Positions 21,185 through 22,500 of a DNA stretch of 22,500 bases are shown here, piece after piece. The notes beneath the pieces are model-generated. The model did not search any database. It saw only the letters and a list, made by a program, of their open reading frames with translations, and had not been told where the DNA came from. Both the position numbers and the translations under genes were made by a program. Each line of letters begins with the position of its first letter. Within the stretch, counting starts at the first letter, position 1. This DNA comes from Conus ventricosus (Eukaryota > Mollusca > Gastropoda > Neogastropoda > Conidae): NCBI GenBank assembly GCA_018398815.1, contig CM031595.1, positions 140,954,614-140,977,113 of the forward strand, given 5' to 3'.

Positions 21185-21344
21185 CCTCTCTCTCTCTCTC
21201 TCGTGTATTTGAACACACCCACACATTATACATACCGCTTCACTCTTTTCCTACCTTTTTACATGCCTTTCCCATCTGTTTGTCTCTCTCTCTTTCGTTA
21301 TTTAGACAAATGTACGAATGCGTATCTCTCTCTCTCTTCTCTCT
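21185..21344. repeat. CT-rich microsatellite patches
   Basis: Pure (CT)n at about 21185-21202, a shorter one near 21283-21296, and TCTC repeats at about 21324-21344, with mixed pyrimidine-rich sequence between. No gene is seen. Confidence 0.82.
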
Positions 21345-21402
21345 CATATATATATTTATATTATTATATATATATATTATATATATATTTTATATATATA
21401 TT
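21345..21402. repeat. AT dinucleotide microsatellite
   Basis: About 58 bases composed only of A and T, mostly ATATAT with TTT or TTA interruptions. It is self-complementary, so able to extrude a cruciform, and is a likely site of assembly slippage. Confidence 0.93.
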
Positions 21403-21569
21403 AAATCACACCACCACACACTTACATGGGACAAGACAATTTTAAATGATGAGAATGTAGAAAAATGGTCGGCAATCAGCAACATTTCCGAAAAACAGTG
21501 ATTCTGAGGCAGTATTTTTATCACACATTTGGTTCAAACTCCAAATTTTTTATTCATACAAAAGCGATC

Positions 21570-21640
21570 GAGGGTAAGGGAAGAGGAGAGGAGAGGAGAG
21601 AGGAGAAGAGAGAGGAGAGAGGAGGAGAGAAAAGACAGAA
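21570..21640. repeat. GA-rich purine tract
   Basis: GAGGAGAGG-type purine repeats, then ACAGA-rich sequence to about 21800 that contains a G15 run at 21753-21767. Open frames on both strands here encode only Arg-Glu or Ser-Leu low-complexity sequence. Confidence 0.85.
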
Positions 21641-22022
21641 AACTGACAAAACGAGACAGAAGGCAGACGACGTCGACAGACACACAGCGACCCACAGGGC
21701 AGACGACGACAGGCAGCCCGACCCAGAGAGAGAGGGGCGATAGACAGACAGAGGGGGGGGGGGGGGGTAGGCAGACAGGGAGAGACGGAGAGACAGAAAA
21801 CGACAAAGGAGAGGGATGGGGGAGGGGGGGGGAGAGACCGGTGTAGCCCGGGGGGAGAGAGGGGTGATGCGAGCAGGGACAGGAGCTAGTTGGGGTTGTA
21901 GTCTCCCCTCCCTCAAAATCCCCCCAAGGGAGTTAAGCCCTGTCCCGCGCAAACCCAATCACCGTGACAAAGGGTTGTGTGGAGCCCAAACGGGAAAGGG
22001 ACAAGCCCCCTGTTGTCCCCCC

Positions 22023-22023
<1 letters not shown>

Positions 22024-22077
<54 letters not shown>
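22024..22077. repeat. Poly-C run of 54
   Basis: Fifty-four uninterrupted C, with C-rich shorter runs continuing to about 22195. The opposite strand is poly-G. The reported length cannot be trusted from a consensus alone. An open frame through it encodes poly-proline and is not a gene. Confidence 0.92.
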
Positions 22078-22078
<1 letters not shown>

Positions 22079-22258
22079 ATTCCCCTTTCCTAAACAACCC
22101 ACCCACCCCCCCCTCCTCCCGTACTCCCTCACAACCGCATCCTTCCTTCCATCCTCTCCGTTTCCCCCCCCCACCCCCCCCCCCATCTCCCCTCCCAAAC
22201 TTTCGAAAACGGTCGGTGATGGATCAGGTGTACGTGCGGTCTGCGTGATGTCGTGGGG

Positions 22259-22420
22259 TCATGGGGGTTGGGGGGAAAGGCGAGGGAGGGGGGAAGGAAG
22301 GGAGGAGCGAGGGCGAGGGGAGAGAAAGGTGGGGTGGGGGCAAAAGGGGGGGGGAAAAAGAGGAGGGTGGTGGGAGGAAGGGAGGAGAGAGGGGGAAAGA
22401 GGTGGTAAAAGGGAATAGCG
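22259..22420. repeat. G-rich purine tract
   Basis: A stretch of almost pure G and A with several G4-G9 runs and GGAAGG/GAGAGG motifs. It is not made of the minisatellite unit. With the C-rich tract about 180 bases upstream it makes a C-rich/G-rich pair on the same strand. Confidence 0.8.
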
Positions 22421-22500
22421 GTGATACAAGGGCAGACGAAGGGTCACAGACAGGATTAAAATGGAGAGAAGTATGGGGGGAAGGGGAGGAGTGAACTGAT

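Noticed and set aside
21816..22418. 200-codon open frame with poly-proline and Gly/Glu-rich ends
   Set aside because: It is generated by the C54 run and flanking purine-rich simple sequence.

Overview
The window looks like non-genic DNA from a eukaryote, most likely a marine invertebrate such as a mollusc. That is inference. The grounds are long simple-sequence tracts of many kinds, no compact gene arrangement, no bacterial operons or ribosome binding sites, and a decayed copy of a protein family I recall as abundant and uncharacterised in mollusc, cnidarian and fish genomes. No intact gene can be supported anywhere in the 22.5 kb.

Layout. An AC-rich microsatellite (1-142) and about 1.1 kb of unique DNA with a T36 and a G15 run lead into the dominant feature, a G-rich minisatellite of about 11.8 kb (1274-13066). 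Its unit is about 37 or 43 bp. It has roughly 300 copies, is nearly free of C on the + strand, and is organised in blocks of related unit variants. Each typical unit carries a sequence identical to a strong 5' splice donor (CAAG|GTAAGG) next to G runs able to form quadruplexes. The complementary strand lacks stop codons in all three frames of the consensus, so it shows long but spurious proline-rich open frames.

From 13067 to about 15600 there is unique DNA broken up by CT, GA, A-rich and TG/CG tracts. The last contains a (GC)11 core expected to favour Z-DNA. One weak candidate exon lies at 15426-15570. From about 15.6 to 21.0 kb the sequence is AT-rich with many short homopolymers. Inside it, on the + strand at about 17200-18995, is a frameshifted remnant of a protein-coding gene. 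It carries a PTDTDVLVL motif, an LPALHGF..GCDS-like region, an FAQKGRLLENIP segment and a cysteine-bearing C-terminus. Most of its frame changes fall at or near homopolymers, so part of the damage may be consensus error rather than decay. The last 1.5 kb is low-complexity: GT, CpG-dense, CT, AT and GA tracts, a C54 run and a purine-rich stretch.

Nothing here forms a pathway or operon. The strongest candidates for something new are the minisatellite as a very long array of U1-like donor sites with G4/R-loop potential, its block structure, and the broken repetitive gene.
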